From the NCBI GenBank assembly GCA_905331475.1, contig CAJNYU010004581.1, positions 310,001 to 374,000 on the forward strand: a stretch of DNA of 64,000 bases, given 5' to 3'. The notes beneath the pieces were generated by a model. The model made no database searches, had not been told where the DNA came from, and saw only the letters and a program-made list of their open reading frames with translations. Positions 24,072 to 36,871 of this stretch are shown here, piece after piece. This stretch comes from Rotaria socialis. Its lineage: Eukaryota > Rotifera > Eurotatoria > Philodinida > Philodinidae. Positions within the stretch are counted from its first letter, which is position 1. Each line of letters starts with the position of its first letter. The position numbers were made by a program, and so were the translations under genes.

Positions 24072-25330
24072 TTTGTTCTCGTGGTTATCTTCAACGAAAT
24101 AAAAATGAATTTGATAGCACCTGTAAAAACACTTCTAGAATAGAAACAAATGATTTTTAATTTTTCATTAATATTCTTTTATTTGTGATGCACGATAATA
24201 ATATTATTGTATAAATTTTGATTTGTAAACTAAAAAAATAACATCAGGTAAGCACGAGACCATATTTTTACTGAAAATCAATTGATTAATCATTTAATTG
24301 CAGGTAAAAAGAACCAATGAAATACACCTTTACATTTTAACTAACGACATCTCCAATGAATTTTTTTCATGCACTTCGATGAACTGCAATAATCAACTAT
24401 TTTCTTAGTATTATCGTTCATTAACTGAAATCTTCCGTAAATGAATATTGAAATGTGTATGGTGAGGCTTTCATCTTTACATTAGTACTCAAGGACATGA
24501 TACATCAATATTTTATCTATTCATATTACTGACATTGAATGATACAGAGTCCAAACTATCTAATAAGAATCTTTTAGCACGGCCAAGATTTGACTTAGGA
24601 TTTACGAAGCACGCTTACAGTGAGCTGTGGAAGCTGGCAACAGTGTTTCAGAACATTCGATAACATCTACGATTATGCACATGAATAATATGGTGTTATT
24701 TTAATTCAGCTCTCTTCGATGAACACGATAGAAGTACTACTGCATATGCATATGAGTAGATATAATTCTTGTTATATTTACCCACAGATGTTATATAATC
24801 CTATTTCACTTGATATCGATATGGAAGCGCCATAATAGTCTACAGCATAGAGTATTCACGTTATGGATATTGACTTCTTAAATGAAGGATAATTTATGAA
24901 GTAGTAAAATAATCGTAGCTTTAAACCAGTACCCACTCCAAAAGCTGAAAATCTCTGGTTGGTTTGATGTATTATCCTGTGGATATTCTATATAGGATAT
25001 CACTGTATTCTAAAAAAAAGTAAATGAGAGTGAATAGTTACAAATATAGTACGAATGATGAGCGAAGGCAAGGGATAGTCGCAATTATATCATCAGTTAA
25101 GGTCTCAGGTGATATTTGGGAACTCAAATGCTACAGTCAAGTTACAGAATATGATACTCCTCAGGAGAATGCATTGTAACTACTTATTGAGGAAAATATG
25201 GATAACGGGTGTAATGGAATTATAAGATCGCTCTGCTTTTGTACTCTTAGTGTTGTTTTTAATGAAACAATTTTATTGTAGGTATCAGCGAGCAAACTGC
25301 GTACACAAGAAACTAGCTGAATAATGTTAA
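24072..25330. other. Intergenic: DENND11 5' flank and isomerase-like gene 3' flank
   Basis: 1259 bp of AT-rich sequence; no coding region, RNA gene or clear repeat seen. Confidence 0.55.
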
Positions 25331-26333
25331 TCATTCTTGAATAGTAGCTGCCCATTTTTCATAGTTTTCTTTTTGCCGTTCCATTTCTCGATTAGTTAAT
25401 TCCCACACATTAATTTCACTTGCTCTCGCATATGGCACTGGTCCATATTCTGGTGTCAAGGTTATCCATTTCCTATTCTTCTGTTCGTTCCAAACCATTT
25501 CCCACCATTTTTGCATTTGCTCACTTTCTTCCTTTGATTCCCGAGGATCATCCACTTGTGCATGCTGAGTTGAGCCGACACGCGCATGAATATGATCAAC
25601 TCTAGATGCAAATAGACGAAAACGTTCGTCATCAGTAGGATGTTGTAAAAGACGTTCACACACGACCGGAAAGTGGGAATAGTCAGCAGTTAGACGAAGA
25701 GTTGGGAATCGATTGACCATATCAGCAGTAACGAACGGATTGTAGAGTGCACGACTTCGGTGGGTCTGAAATCAATCAAATTTTAAAAAAAGAAACAAAA
25801 TTTTTATGTAGGAAAAAAATTTCACGGCAGATCGACTAATATTAAGTAAGTAAAGAATCTCATAATTTTATTTATAAGTCAGATATGAAGCTCACTTCGT
25901 GTGATGATGTGATTTGAGGAAATTTTGCTTGAATTTCTAATGCTTTTTCAAAATATGCTTCTTTCTGTTTAGTTGACCATGAATCTTGTCCTCCTTGAAT
26001 ATTCACATGTATAGGTTTGAACTGTATGAGTTCGTTTAATTGTTTTTCTAGATTAGCCAAATGCTCATCAATGGATAAATCATGCCATACATCCGGTTCA
26101 GAAGGATAGAAACTCGTGACAACAGTACCGATTAATTCGAGTTTGTGATCATGTAAAGCTTGTTGAAAAACGTTGCTATCATTGTTTGAAAGGCGTGCAA
26201 TATCGCTCAGTGATGCTTCAATACCTGTATAGCCCAGTCGATGAAGTTCAGCAAAAAGAACATTAATATCGGCCGAAAACTGAGCTTCAATGCCCCAAAG
26301 AACACGAAAGATTTTTAATTGAGGTGCAGGCAT
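25331..26333 (-). CDS. Xylose-isomerase-like TIM-barrel protein (AP endonuclease 2 fold), candidate horizontal gene
   Basis: Two exons, 26333-25896 and 25765-25331, phase 0, giving 290 aa from the ATG at 26333. The fold signature of the sugar-phosphate isomerase/epimerase superfamily is present. There is an N-terminal barrel strand (RVLWGIEAQ, GYTGIEASL), a metal-ligand-type segment at the exon join (SSHETHRSRALYNP), LTADYSHF, HIHARVG and a C-terminal TPEYGPVPY. Members act on sugars or hydroxypyruvate-like compounds; the substrate here cannot be read from sequence. The SHETHRSRALYNP...TADYSHF...HIHARVG pattern is one I associate with bacterial and fungal proteins rather than animals, so I suspect horizontal transfer followed by gain of one host-type intron. 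No signal peptide is seen; probably cytosolic. Confidence 0.82.
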
Positions 26334-27187
26334 TGTTTATGGGTAAGAAACAAATTGTAACAGTATTTTATTAATAGATCTGTTATCGAACTAGCAAACA
26401 CGATAAGAAGAAAAAGAGATTGTTATCTTCCAACATTTAACTCAGTTCTTGAAGATTTCTCTTTTATAAAGGACGTGCAGTATGATTATGCTCGTTGTTT
26501 CGAGGCCGAAAGTCAGATTTTACACAATGAAGGATGGATTTTATTAGCTTTCTAAGTAGCCAACCTCTGTTTTTGAATCATTAATACAAGGCGCGAGTTT
26601 TATATTCGCCCACACTACGATCCTCAAAAGATTAGCATAAAAGTGCTAAATCACTTCTGATAATTTCCTCATAAATCATGATGACTAAGATTTTTATCTT
26701 CAAATTTTCTTTAGTCTTACAATTCTATTAAGTGAGCACGAAGGTGCATGTAAGGTGAAAATATGTAGCCAAAGTGTAGTACAGAGACGGCTAATAACCG
26801 CACTTACACTCAATAGGAGGTTCTTATTCTACGAGATGTTGATATAGAACTTTTGTTGGTTTAATTAAGTGGCTATTAAATCCTGAAAGACTTTATTGAG
26901 AGTGCTAGATGAACTCAATAGGATCAAATCGTGATGATCTCGTGTAATTGAAAAACCTGCAAAAATTCTTTTATATTTATTTTTCCGAAATACTCGACAA
27001 TTTGCTTACAGTAACTGAGTATTAAAACAGTATCAAATTAACGTTATGATGCAAATCAAATTATATGCACTCCATTTGCGGTTCATATTAAAGGTCATTA
27101 AAAGCGTCGGTTTTGTTAGTATACTTTATTTTAATTAAATTGGTAAAAACGAAAGGAATGTTTTATTTTTATTCCATCTGTCCATAG
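26334..27187. other. Intergenic: isomerase-like gene 5' flank and large GTPase 3' flank
   Basis: 854 bp, AT-rich. No feature supported. Confidence 0.55.
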
Positions 27188-30100
27188 TTAACCATTGTCC
27201 TCATCAGATTCGTAATTCTTGTCGTTCCATTTTGGCTCAAAGTCCTTGGGTAATGCTTCAATATTAGATGGATATAACTTTTCATCATAAGATTCTTCAT
27301 CAACCATTTTCCTACGAGCATAGTGCGAAACAAGAACATGTCGCACAATCATCCAAGCTCGACGCTGTTCAGTTGGTGGAATATTCTTACTACAAGCGTT
27401 CCCTGTGATAGCGAGTTCATTTAGATTATTATACCAATCGGGGTGGTATTGGCTATAATATTTTTGCAGTGGAGAGACATATTCATCGTCACCAATATGC
27501 ATTCCAGATGTCATCCAATACTGGTAGCAAAGCTTGAGAACTGGTGTGTGCTTTTTGTAATATTTTCTTCCGAAAAATGCCTCTGCAATATGATGAGGAG
27601 TCCCATGAACTACCATGAGCTGTGGTTTTGGTGGATTACAACTGCAACTAGCAGGTGCACATTCACACTGGTGCCATGGCTTCACTAGCTCTTCCTCATG
27701 GGGCTCTGGTCGGCTACACTTTGCACCACAGCCAGGACATCGACTTTGACAACCGAGTTGTCGTGATATTCTCATTCTACATCCATTGTAAGCATTCTTT
27801 TTCACATCTCTTGTCAATGCCACCACACGATCAGGAATCTTATCGAAGCTGTCCAGAAGCGTTTTGAAGCCTTGTTTAAAATTCATAAGACTGTGAATTG
27901 GTAGCGATATGATTCCTTTGAATGTAAACATATTGCCAACATTGCTTCCTAATAAGCCCTTATCAAGTATACTTTTTTCGATCTCATCAGCAATTAAGCC
28001 GGCATTATCAAGTTGGCTTTGTTGCGCAGTATCATTAACGATATTGAACACATCTATAATAAATTGTTCAGCATCCCGCATATACATGTAAATAACAGCT
28101 TCAAATTTTGTATTTATCTCACGTAAACTTAGTTCACGAAAATAACGATTGATATCCAAAACATACTTTAAAATTTTTTCTCCGTTGCCTTGTTCAAAAC
28201 TTTCTTGATAGGCTTGATTTTGAACGGCATCATGATTAATAAATTGACTCCTTCCAATCTCTTCAGTTATATCATGCAGGATTTTATCAAGTAATATACG
28301 ACCAGTTTCGTTAAAAATTTCTTCGCTCATAATGGTAGCCATGTTTTTGCCTTGTTCAAATGAATCGTGCATGTGATCAATTTGAGTTTTCAGATTCTCT
28401 CGCCATGTTGCCAAATCATTACGTGCCTTTTCTATATCTTTCTCGTGACGATGTTGTTCAGTTTTGATGATTTCTTCGATTAATTTTCTAAGAGCAATAA
28501 CAGCAACATCCAACAGAAAATGATGTAGTACCAAGTGCTTTCGCTCATTTACGATTATCTCGTTATTATAGAAATTTTGAATGTAAGTCAGTGTATGTGA
28601 AATGATACACGGATCTGAAGAACGTTGAGCTCGTATCATCTGAGTTATATCATCACACAGTTGAGGAAAGCATCCTTCGACAATCTTTAATAAACGATTT
28701 TTGTGTTTATTGTCGTAATGTTTCTCCTGAAACCAAGATTCTACTTGACAATATAATAACTCCCATATTCTTTCTTCGTTCTCTTTATTACCATTATTTC
28801 TGACAAAATTTACAAAACGGCGAAAGAAAGAAATATTTGAAGGTTGTTTAGGTTGTGTGTAGCTTATAACACATTGATAGACTTCTTCCAACTCTTGCAA
28901 ACGTTTTTGAAACTGATTAACGTCAAATGGGCGCAGTAAATTATAAACACTCTGTATGGTTGTGTTTGCAGCTTTTGCCCTTAAATCTGAATTGTAAAAC
29001 TTGATAACTCTCAACTTGATTTGATCTGGTGCCTCCGATTCTGATAGAATTCTCTGCGTACATCTTTCAAGCTCCTCTTGATAGACCTTATTTATTCGAA
29101 CTTGTAATTGTTCCGTGTTCAAATTTATGTTTCTATCGAATTCTTCCTGGACAGCGCCGATAAGTCGATGTTGTGCATTCGAAACTCGTACATCATGAAT
29201 TCTTTTATGTAAGCATTCTTCGAATTCCGCTCGTAACAACCCTTGCATATTTAAAATGGGTGGCTCAATCAACTTTGCCACCTTTTCTTTGATTTCTGGT
29301 GGAAAGCAGCTGCGTTGCGTTTTTGAATTATAATCATTAGATGCTTCTTCCATAATATTTCTATGAGTAGTCTGCATCGCTGCGTAGAACTGAGTAGAGA
29401 AATGAGTGATATCCAATTGTGAACAATTATTAGGCGTAATTTCTGATAATATTTTAGTGATATGCTGTCTACCTTGATTGTGTATAACTATGATACAGCT
29501 TTCTGTAATGCTCCGTGCAATTTCTCGTAGTTCATTCTTCATAGAAAGTTCATAAAGTGTTTTGCATGCTAGTAAATTAGGGCCTAGATTATCAATTGCA
29601 TCCCAGTTGCTAACGATCTTCTGGTACAATTGTCGTATATCATGATAGATTTGACTACCAGTCTCAAATAAACTCATCGAAATTATCTTTCGTAGTTCAT
29701 TAATTTTCATAGGAAATGTACGGTTGCGCCAGGTTTGTTCGATCTCCAAAATAGAATTGTAATCACTAGAAAATGCATTTGGTAATAAAATAATATTCCG
29801 TTCATTGATTTCGAATTCGTCGTCAATCGATGATTTCAGAAATTTACAATCATTGTATAAGTTTTCTTTAAACTTAGCAAGTTGTTTAATGAATATATCC
29901 ATCGCATTAGTATCTGATTGATCACGCAAGATAAATAAGAGTTTTGGCTTTAGAGGAGATCGAATTTGTAGTTTTGCATAGAAACTCATGCCAACTAGAT
30001 GCTCCAAATTAGCACTTAATTCACCTTTGTGATTAACAAGTACCATATGTGAAGTCAGCATTGCCATCGATACCATTTGATTATCAAATATTGAGCCTGA

Positions 30101-32975
30101 CTCTTCAAGTGACAAAAGACCTTCTGTATCGAATATGACGATTGGATGAGACTGCCAACGTACGACACTGAGGTACATACCAATAGTACATCTACCTGCA
30201 CTGACGCGAAAGTTGCAACCAAACGTAGCATTCATAAGTGAGGATTTAGCTGAAGATTGTTCTCCAATAACTGTCAGTACGATAGGAGATTTGTTGAACG
30301 ACTGATGCATGTGATTGAGAGATAACTGTATCAATTTACTGTGACACCGTAGAGGGCGCCCACGCAGAATGTGAAACGAAAATCCTTTGTACATAAGGTC
30401 GACAAACGTTTTGGCTAGTAGTTCTGATAGATTGTTAGACACAAAAAGCTTAGGAAGGTGCTCATAGAGTGCAAAAATTTCATCGCAAAATAAACCGATT
30501 GTCAAATCAATATTTGATAATTGATTTTCAATTTTAATAATTCGATGTTCACGTGCTTTGTAATCCTCTTTTGCCAAGATAGTTTGATTGAGTATGTTTT
30601 CAACTTCAGCTTCATTACCTTTGTTAACATGTAGTGCACATTGTTCTTCTAGATGCTTAATACGAGACATAACGATATAAGCACCCTCATTTTCTGCGTT
30701 TAATTGACTAAACAACGGTTTTTCATACTGAGCTCGCCATAATTCTAGATATTTTTCTGCTATCAATAGTTCGATGTATGGATGTTTTACAAGCAGATCA
30801 ATAAAGAACATGGTATATTGAGGGATTTGATCGATAGATTGATATTGCTTTCGAATTTCCTCTAGCTGAACATTCAGATCAGCAGATGACTGCTCCCAAA
30901 GTTGAGATAATTCTTTTTCACATTTAAGTTTGGCACTTTCCAAATAGGTAATAGGCGTAACAAGTTTTAGGTTATCCGTTTTATCGGACAATTTCTTAAA
31001 TAGAGATTCAAGTGTTTGATGTATTTCAAACATATATAATGATGGTGGCGGAGCATTACCAGTCGATTTTATTTTTATGAAATGTGCTTGAATCATAAAA
31101 ATTGATTCAAAATTCGATGGGGCACGTAAGACTGCAAGTGTGGAGCGGAAAGTTTCCATGAGACTGTTTCGTAACAGTTTTAGTCGTCTTTTTTCATTAA
31201 ATTTTGACTCTCTAATCGATTTACTTAATATAGGCGCTCTGATATAAAACGTATTCAACCAATTTTCTTTGGCAAAAGCTTGCTGAAATGTTTCACAGGA
31301 CGAGTTAGACTTTACGTCATATTTTGAATCAAAAACTACAACGATCGTTGGTTTCATCCTGGTTTCAGTCGAATAATTCATTGTTTTGAGCAGAAAATCT
31401 CGATTTTGTAAATCCGCTTCAGTTACAAAGAGAATCTGCATGGAAGAATATTGCTGAATCGCAGTAATTAAATCTTCATTTATTGTAGTCATTGTGCCAT
31501 GAATATCAAACACAATGTATGAATCAGTTTTTGTGAATGAAGCAAACATAGCATCAATACAGCTTGATCTAAATTGTAGATTTCCATCTGTATTCAACAT
31601 CTCGCTTCGAATATTTTCAAATAAATATGGCAGAATACTTGTTTTACCAAGTCCAATAGATGTCGGACTGCCGAAGTACAATATAATGCGATCACTGGAA
31701 AAGCAAAAAGTTTCGGCAAGTGTGTTGAAATTAATTTTAAATTCTAATCCATTCGTACCAAGTGTGTAATAAGCCAGTGGAATAGGTAAACCATTTTTAC
31801 GAATCATATTTCCTAGAAATCTTTGACTATCAGAAGATAAAGATTCTATGGTACAAATAATTAATATATATTTAGTAATTTGTTCGATAATATCTAGAAA
31901 TGCATCCATGGAACTATTCGTTCGGACTGCATTCAGACAGGAGGAGAGTGCATCCATAATATCAAATAGACTATGATAACGCTTCAAACTGTCAAGAATG
32001 TAAGATTTTAAAGAGCAAGAATGAGTAATATTGTGAAAAATAATTTCGCTAGTAATTGCTTCATTAATAATAATATTCAAATCAGAATCGAATCCATCTG
32101 ATTCTGGTTTTATGCACATATAGCCAAATATTTTCTTGAAAATATCCAAAGCTCCGGCATTCAATGCATTCTGAATAACTTGGATATGTGTACTAGTCCA
32201 TGGGTGGAGTAGTTCAGCGATATCAAGTCGAGTAACTTTGTGCTCGTGAAGTTCCCATTTACATTGAGCTTTTATGCCAGTACGAACTAGTCAAAATAGA
32301 ATAATATTTTCTATGTTTCAAGTACTTCAATATCTATTACCTGATGAATACATCTCGTTGTCCATAAGTTCAGAAAAAGAACTAGACGCGCTCAGATCAA
32401 CCTAATTAATCACACAAGAAGACTATAATACATGACTCGATTTGCCCCTACTTTCTGCAGGTATGTTTTAGAATTTTCAGGCAGATTGATCAGTGTCGAT
32501 TGAGAAGTAATCAGTTTATTTTCTCTACTTATAAAGAAAGATATCAATTAAAAATTTTTTTGCTGATGCTAACCGTAGCTTTTTTCGTTCTTTGTTAAAT
32601 AATAGTCGATCCTTGATGTTAGGTATAAGTTCTTTGATAGTTGTTTCATCGAAATCTTCGTCCATCAACACACCACCATCTATGGTGTTCTCTGATAAAA
32701 CCGATACCGCCTCAATGATTATTAGTGTAAAACTTTTCGCAACAGAATACTACCTTCAAACGCGGAAGCATACTGTTTCAGACCACACGAGCTTAACCAT
32801 GTGGCAACATCCGACATTGACCAATTCACTGGATTGTGATTCACTAAATCTTAATCAAAATATAATTTACTAGAAATAAGGTATACTTTGAAAAATTGGA
32901 TGTACCACTTATAGAAGAATTTTGTGTGATTGGCTTATCGTTCAGCGACGGTGTTACATTCATAAATTCATCCAT
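27188..32975 (-). CDS. SAM-domain very large GTPase (GVIN/URGCP-like)
   Basis: Six exons: 32975-32906, 32843-32754, 32691-32574, 32524-32452, 32401-32341 and a 5.1-kb last exon 32286-27188; 1836 aa. The five small exons encode a SAM domain (WSMSDVATWLSSCGLKQYAS, ENTIDGGVLM, then a K/R-rich helix), about residues 27-85. The large exon carries a first nucleotide-binding-like region (GSPTSIGLGKTS, about residue 345). The VLIG-type G domain follows: GEQSSAKSSLMNATFG near residue 805, SAGRCTIGMYL, FDTEGLLSLEES, LLFILRDQSD. Next are a long helical coiled region and a C-terminal Cys/His cluster (CQSRCPGCGAKC, HQCECAPASCSC) ending in an acidic tail. In vertebrates such giant GTPases are interferon-induced. 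Interferon is absent in invertebrates, so the role here is open; innate defence is a guess. The P-loop has Ala where the second Gly is usual. The single giant exon is also typical of vertebrate GVIN genes. Confidence 0.88.
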
Positions 32976-33664
32976 GATAAAATGATATTTCGCTACAATC
33001 TTTTTTTTTTATCTAAGATAGACAATGTGGACACAAATCTGTCGATTTCTTGATAATAATTATTCTGTGGCATAGTTTTCTGACAAACGTTTTATGAGCA
33101 TTCTTTTTTAGATTTTTCTTCGCTCAACCAGTTTTATAAAACTTTTTCTGTCACTTTAAAATTATGTAAAAATGATTTTAAAATGTTGAAAAGAAATTTA
33201 CAAAACTAAAACAATCAATAAATAATACAAGATAAGTGCGATAAGTGTTCTAAAGCTGCCCAATCAGACATAAATTTTCGAGTACTCAACAAAAAGAAGC
33301 ATATCGTAAAATTAGTGCAGAGTGCCCTGGTAGAAATAGAGTCCTGCGGGAACGACTTTTCCCCGTATTTTCCCGTAAAGACTTTTGCACGCGAGCATGG
33401 GAAAAGGGAACAGCATTATAAATTATCATTCCCGAAAGTTTTTCTATCAGATCTATATGAATTGAAATGCATACATATCTACATTGTGGACATATTATAT
33501 AATCAAGACCTTCATCTTTATAATAAACTTTTGAACAGTCTGTCCAAACTTCACTTTTAGCATTTGCTGGTTTTGCAAACGAGATTGATGGATCATTGAG
33601 TAGCTACCTAGTTCGACTTCGAATATAAATGCAAGAAAAACCACTTTCATGTTTTCCCACAACC

Positions 33665-33745
33665 CCGGCCGAAGATTTCCTTTTTATAAATTATGTCAAG
33701 AATCAAGGGGAAAATCGCTTTTTAAGAAATCTTCGGCTGATCCTA
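33665..33745. repeat. Short inverted repeat / hairpin
   Basis: GGCCGAAGATTTCCTTTTTA near 33667 pairs with TTTTTAAGAAATCTTCGGCT near 33722. The arms are about 20 bp with one or two mismatches and a loop of about 35 bp. Confidence 0.65.
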
Positions 33746-34085
33746 TCTCCTAGCTACAAAATACTACGGACCTAAAATTATTTTTCACATACGTCTCAGC
33801 AACACATTCCTTCGATGCTACTCGCAGCTTGCTGTGGGAGAGCTTTCGCACTGAAACTTTTACGGAAATCGATTTAGGCACTACATATTGAAGATTTCAG
33901 ATAACTGCATTTCCTTCCCGGTTTTCTTCTCTCCAATATCTAAATATGCATCAAACGCTTTTAAAACGACTCATGAAAAATCCTTGAAGACGAAATTTGC
34001 AGCACCTAGTTTTAAACGAGAACGCTGAGAATTTGAGACACTGTCTTCGAAAAACGGAAACACGTGAGATTACTCCAAGTGTGAC

Positions 34086-34574
34086 CAGTAGTGTCACATA
34101 TCCAGGACTTTGGAGATGCTACCACATCTCCCGTGGGAGATGCCGCATTTCGCGCGAAAGATGCGCCCAAATCGACTGATCCGACATCGGATCCTCAGTG
34201 CCGGAATCCTATGAACTTCCGATGACATACAACGGTTTTTCCTTGGAGTTCATAGGAATCCGACACTGAGGATCCGACATCGATTCCTCGACCCGGAATC
34301 CAACGATAATTCTGTAAGATCTGACAGGATCCGATAAAATCCTATTGGATTCCAGTCGGATCGGATGGGTTACGATAGGTGCCTACTGTCGGATTGCCCG
34401 ACCTGGGTGGGTGTGAGTGTGTGGGATGCGCATCTCTAAAGGAGATGTTACATCTCCAGTGGTGAATGACCGCATCTCCCGATTGTGGATATCACGTTTC
34501 CAGCGGGAGACGCGGCATCTCCTGTGGGAGATGTGGTAGCATTTCCAAAATCTTGGATATGTGACACCACTCAG
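34086..34574. mobile_element. Foldback-type element with nested palindromes
   Basis: Long inverted ends: GTGTCACATATCCA...TTTGGAGATGCTACCACATCT (34089-34150) pair with the reverse complement of 34505-34571, about 85% by eye over 65-70 bp. Inside, a second inverted pair (34181-34216 with 34247-34281) contains GGATCCTCAGTG and CACTGAGGATCC. GATCCGA-type palindromes and GGAGATG motifs recur. GC content is higher than the flanks. No transposase frame and no certain target duplication were seen; possibly a short CAG on each side. Confidence 0.7.
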
Positions 34575-34735
34575 TGTGGCTGGTAGGAAAGGCGGACAAC
34601 GTGGGTACATACAAACCCAACATACCAAGTGTGGGTGCCACGAAAGGTGGTCATACGAGTCTACACACAAACACAACACAGCAAGTGTGGGTGCCAGAAA
34701 AGGCATACAAGTGTGGCACACAAACTAACCCACAC
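34573..34735. repeat. Tandem repeat, about 3 units of 55-56 bp
   Basis: Units begin AGTGTGG at 34573, 34628 and 34684, each with a GGTGCC-AAAGG-like core and a CACACAAAC-rich end. The array abuts the right end of the foldback element. Confidence 0.75.
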
Positions 34736-35982
34736 CGGAATTGTTTAACATATAAAAAGGAAATCTAAATCTATTCCTAAATTGTAAATGGGCTGCCAAT
34801 TTGAAGATCTTTATCTTTGGCTTTGGGATGGTTTTTAAATGGGCTTGATTTTTTTGCATTTATTTTCGAATTGTGAATAGTTATTCAGATGTCGATTTAT
34901 ATTCGAAGTCGTACTAGGCATCTCACGAAGCACTTACCTGTTTGTAGTTTTATTAGTTTTCGTAGATTTGCAATTATGGACCAAATATTCGCTGTACTTT
35001 GAGGGAGCAGTTAAGGTTCTACTCAAGTCACTGCTTCTTTATGATGAATCTAATTTATGTGAGACTGAATAGAAAAGCTAACAAAAAATACTAGGATAAT
35101 GTTGGCGATATTCTTATTTGTCATATTCAAAGGAAACTCTCAGACTGTTAGAATATCTTTCAAATAGTTTGCTCGATTATTATTTCTTATAAGAAAATCT
35201 GACTAGTATACTTACTCTGGCTACATCTGCATGGGTATTTTATTTATAACAAGTGGGTATTTTTTCTTTTATTGACTCAAGGTAGCTAGCATATTTTTTC
35301 TCCACGAGAACAGAATGCAGATGACTGACGTCAATCGCTTCAAGTTTCAATAAGAATATAGAATGTATATATGGTTTCTACTTTTTGTTAAAGAAGACAG
35401 AAAAAAACATCCAGTTTGAAAGACGAATTGACAAACTTCAGTTTTATAACAATAAATCAAAATATAATTTCAAGAGGGATATCTCTGTCAGAAGTCTTTA
35501 GACAATATATAGCTACACTCTATCAATATTTCATTTTTTTTAAAATATGTTCATTGATAAAAGAATTATTTAAGTACAGTCATTCTCTGTATGTAGATAT
35601 AATTATTTACTATATAATCAAATCATATTTCAGTATCAAATAGTTAAAAGATATTAATAAACATCGATGAACACGATCGTATCTGAAGATTTCACGAAGT
35701 CTTTTTCTTCTTTTATCCATGAATGAATCGAATAAAAAAAGCGCTATGCTGACCATCACAATGTGTTTACTGGCAAACAACCACCAAAAAAGATACTTCT
35801 AAACACTCGACGCCTTATTGTGACATAGGTGATAGTGAATGAGTGTGCTTGAGCAATAAATAATGTAATTGTGGTAGATATTACATTTATCTGAAAAACT
35901 TATTGATCAATAAGACCGAAATCAAATAATAATAACAATATAATCTCAAAGTGATGCCAGTCTTCTTTGTCTCTATCCGCAC

Positions 35983-36549
35983 CAGGGTGGCCAGATCTTC
36001 TGAAAAATAGGGGAAAATTCTGAATTTTGAACATGTTTCTGATTTTTTCTGAATTTGGAATATATTGAGATCGCTGCTTTGTCACTGAAATTAGGTACGA
36101 TTATAACCCATTACTATAATAAATCAATACTGTTTCATCGATTTTCTCTATTAATCATCTTTATATTCCTCGTTCGACTTCCAAAAGATACGAAATATGA
36201 ATAACAATACCGAGATGATGGGATTTAACATTTTTTTTCTCGTTGAAATTCTTAATCTACGCATAATGTATTTGATTTAGTTTTGCTCGTTTTTGTGAAC
36301 GAGTTTTAAATTTAAAACGAAGCTCAACATTAAGTATCTTTTATTGATGTCTTTGTATTAGCTAAGCGATATATTCATTATATTGCCTTTCGTTTTATTG
36401 AAATATCTTTGAAATAAAATTCCAGTCAATGAACAGAAACGCAGCAGAACTTTGGATGCCAGTATTTTAGCGAAAGATGTACGAATTTGCCAAAAACTGC
36501 CATTTTCAGATTAATTTCTGATTTTTCAATTTTTGATTTGGCCACCCTG
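35983..36549. mobile_element. hAT-like non-autonomous DNA transposon, 567 bp
   Basis: Terminal inverted repeats CAGGGTGGCCAGATC (left) and CAGGGTGGCCAAATC (right, reverse complement) match at 14 of 15 bases. They are flanked by a perfect 8-bp direct repeat, ATCCGCAC, at 35975-35982 and 36550-36557. CAGGG...GGCCA ends with an 8-bp target duplication are typical of hAT elements. No transposase open frame is present. Subterminal TTCTGA/TCAGAA motifs recur. Confidence 0.9.
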
Positions 36550-36871
36550 ATCCGCACTCATATCTCTCTGTTTTATCCTTCTAATATTTGTTATAAATTA
36601 GATTAATCCATTATAATAGAGTTAAAAGAGAAAAAATGATCATCAAATCTTATATATTAGTGATCAATGTTTAAAGTGTGATTAAAGAACAAAAAAAAAG
36701 TGCATGAATAGAACACGGTCTCTTATTCTCATTACCCTAAATCATTGTAGATATAACAAAAATAGAGAAGAATAAATAAACAAGCATAGATTAACCCACG
36801 GTGTAACAACAAAACAAAACAAAACAAAAAACAATAACGATTATAGTTAAAATGAAATAAAAGCACAAAAA

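Larger units (their letters stand above)
32976..36871. other. Gene-free, repeat-rich stretch (3.9 kb)
   Basis: Between the large GTPase start and the CARS 3' end. It contains a hairpin near 33665-33745, a foldback element, a 56-bp tandem repeat and a hAT-like element, listed separately. The GC-richer 33300-33440 part may be another old insertion. No coding region is supported. Confidence 0.65.

Noticed and set aside
33300..33440. GC-richer segment starting CCCTGGTAGAAATAG as a transposon end
   Set aside because: No matching opposite end or target duplication could be found in the window.
34383..34768. Cys/His-rich open frames on both strands
   Set aside because: Translation of the foldback element and the CACA-rich tandem repeat, not a zinc-binding protein.
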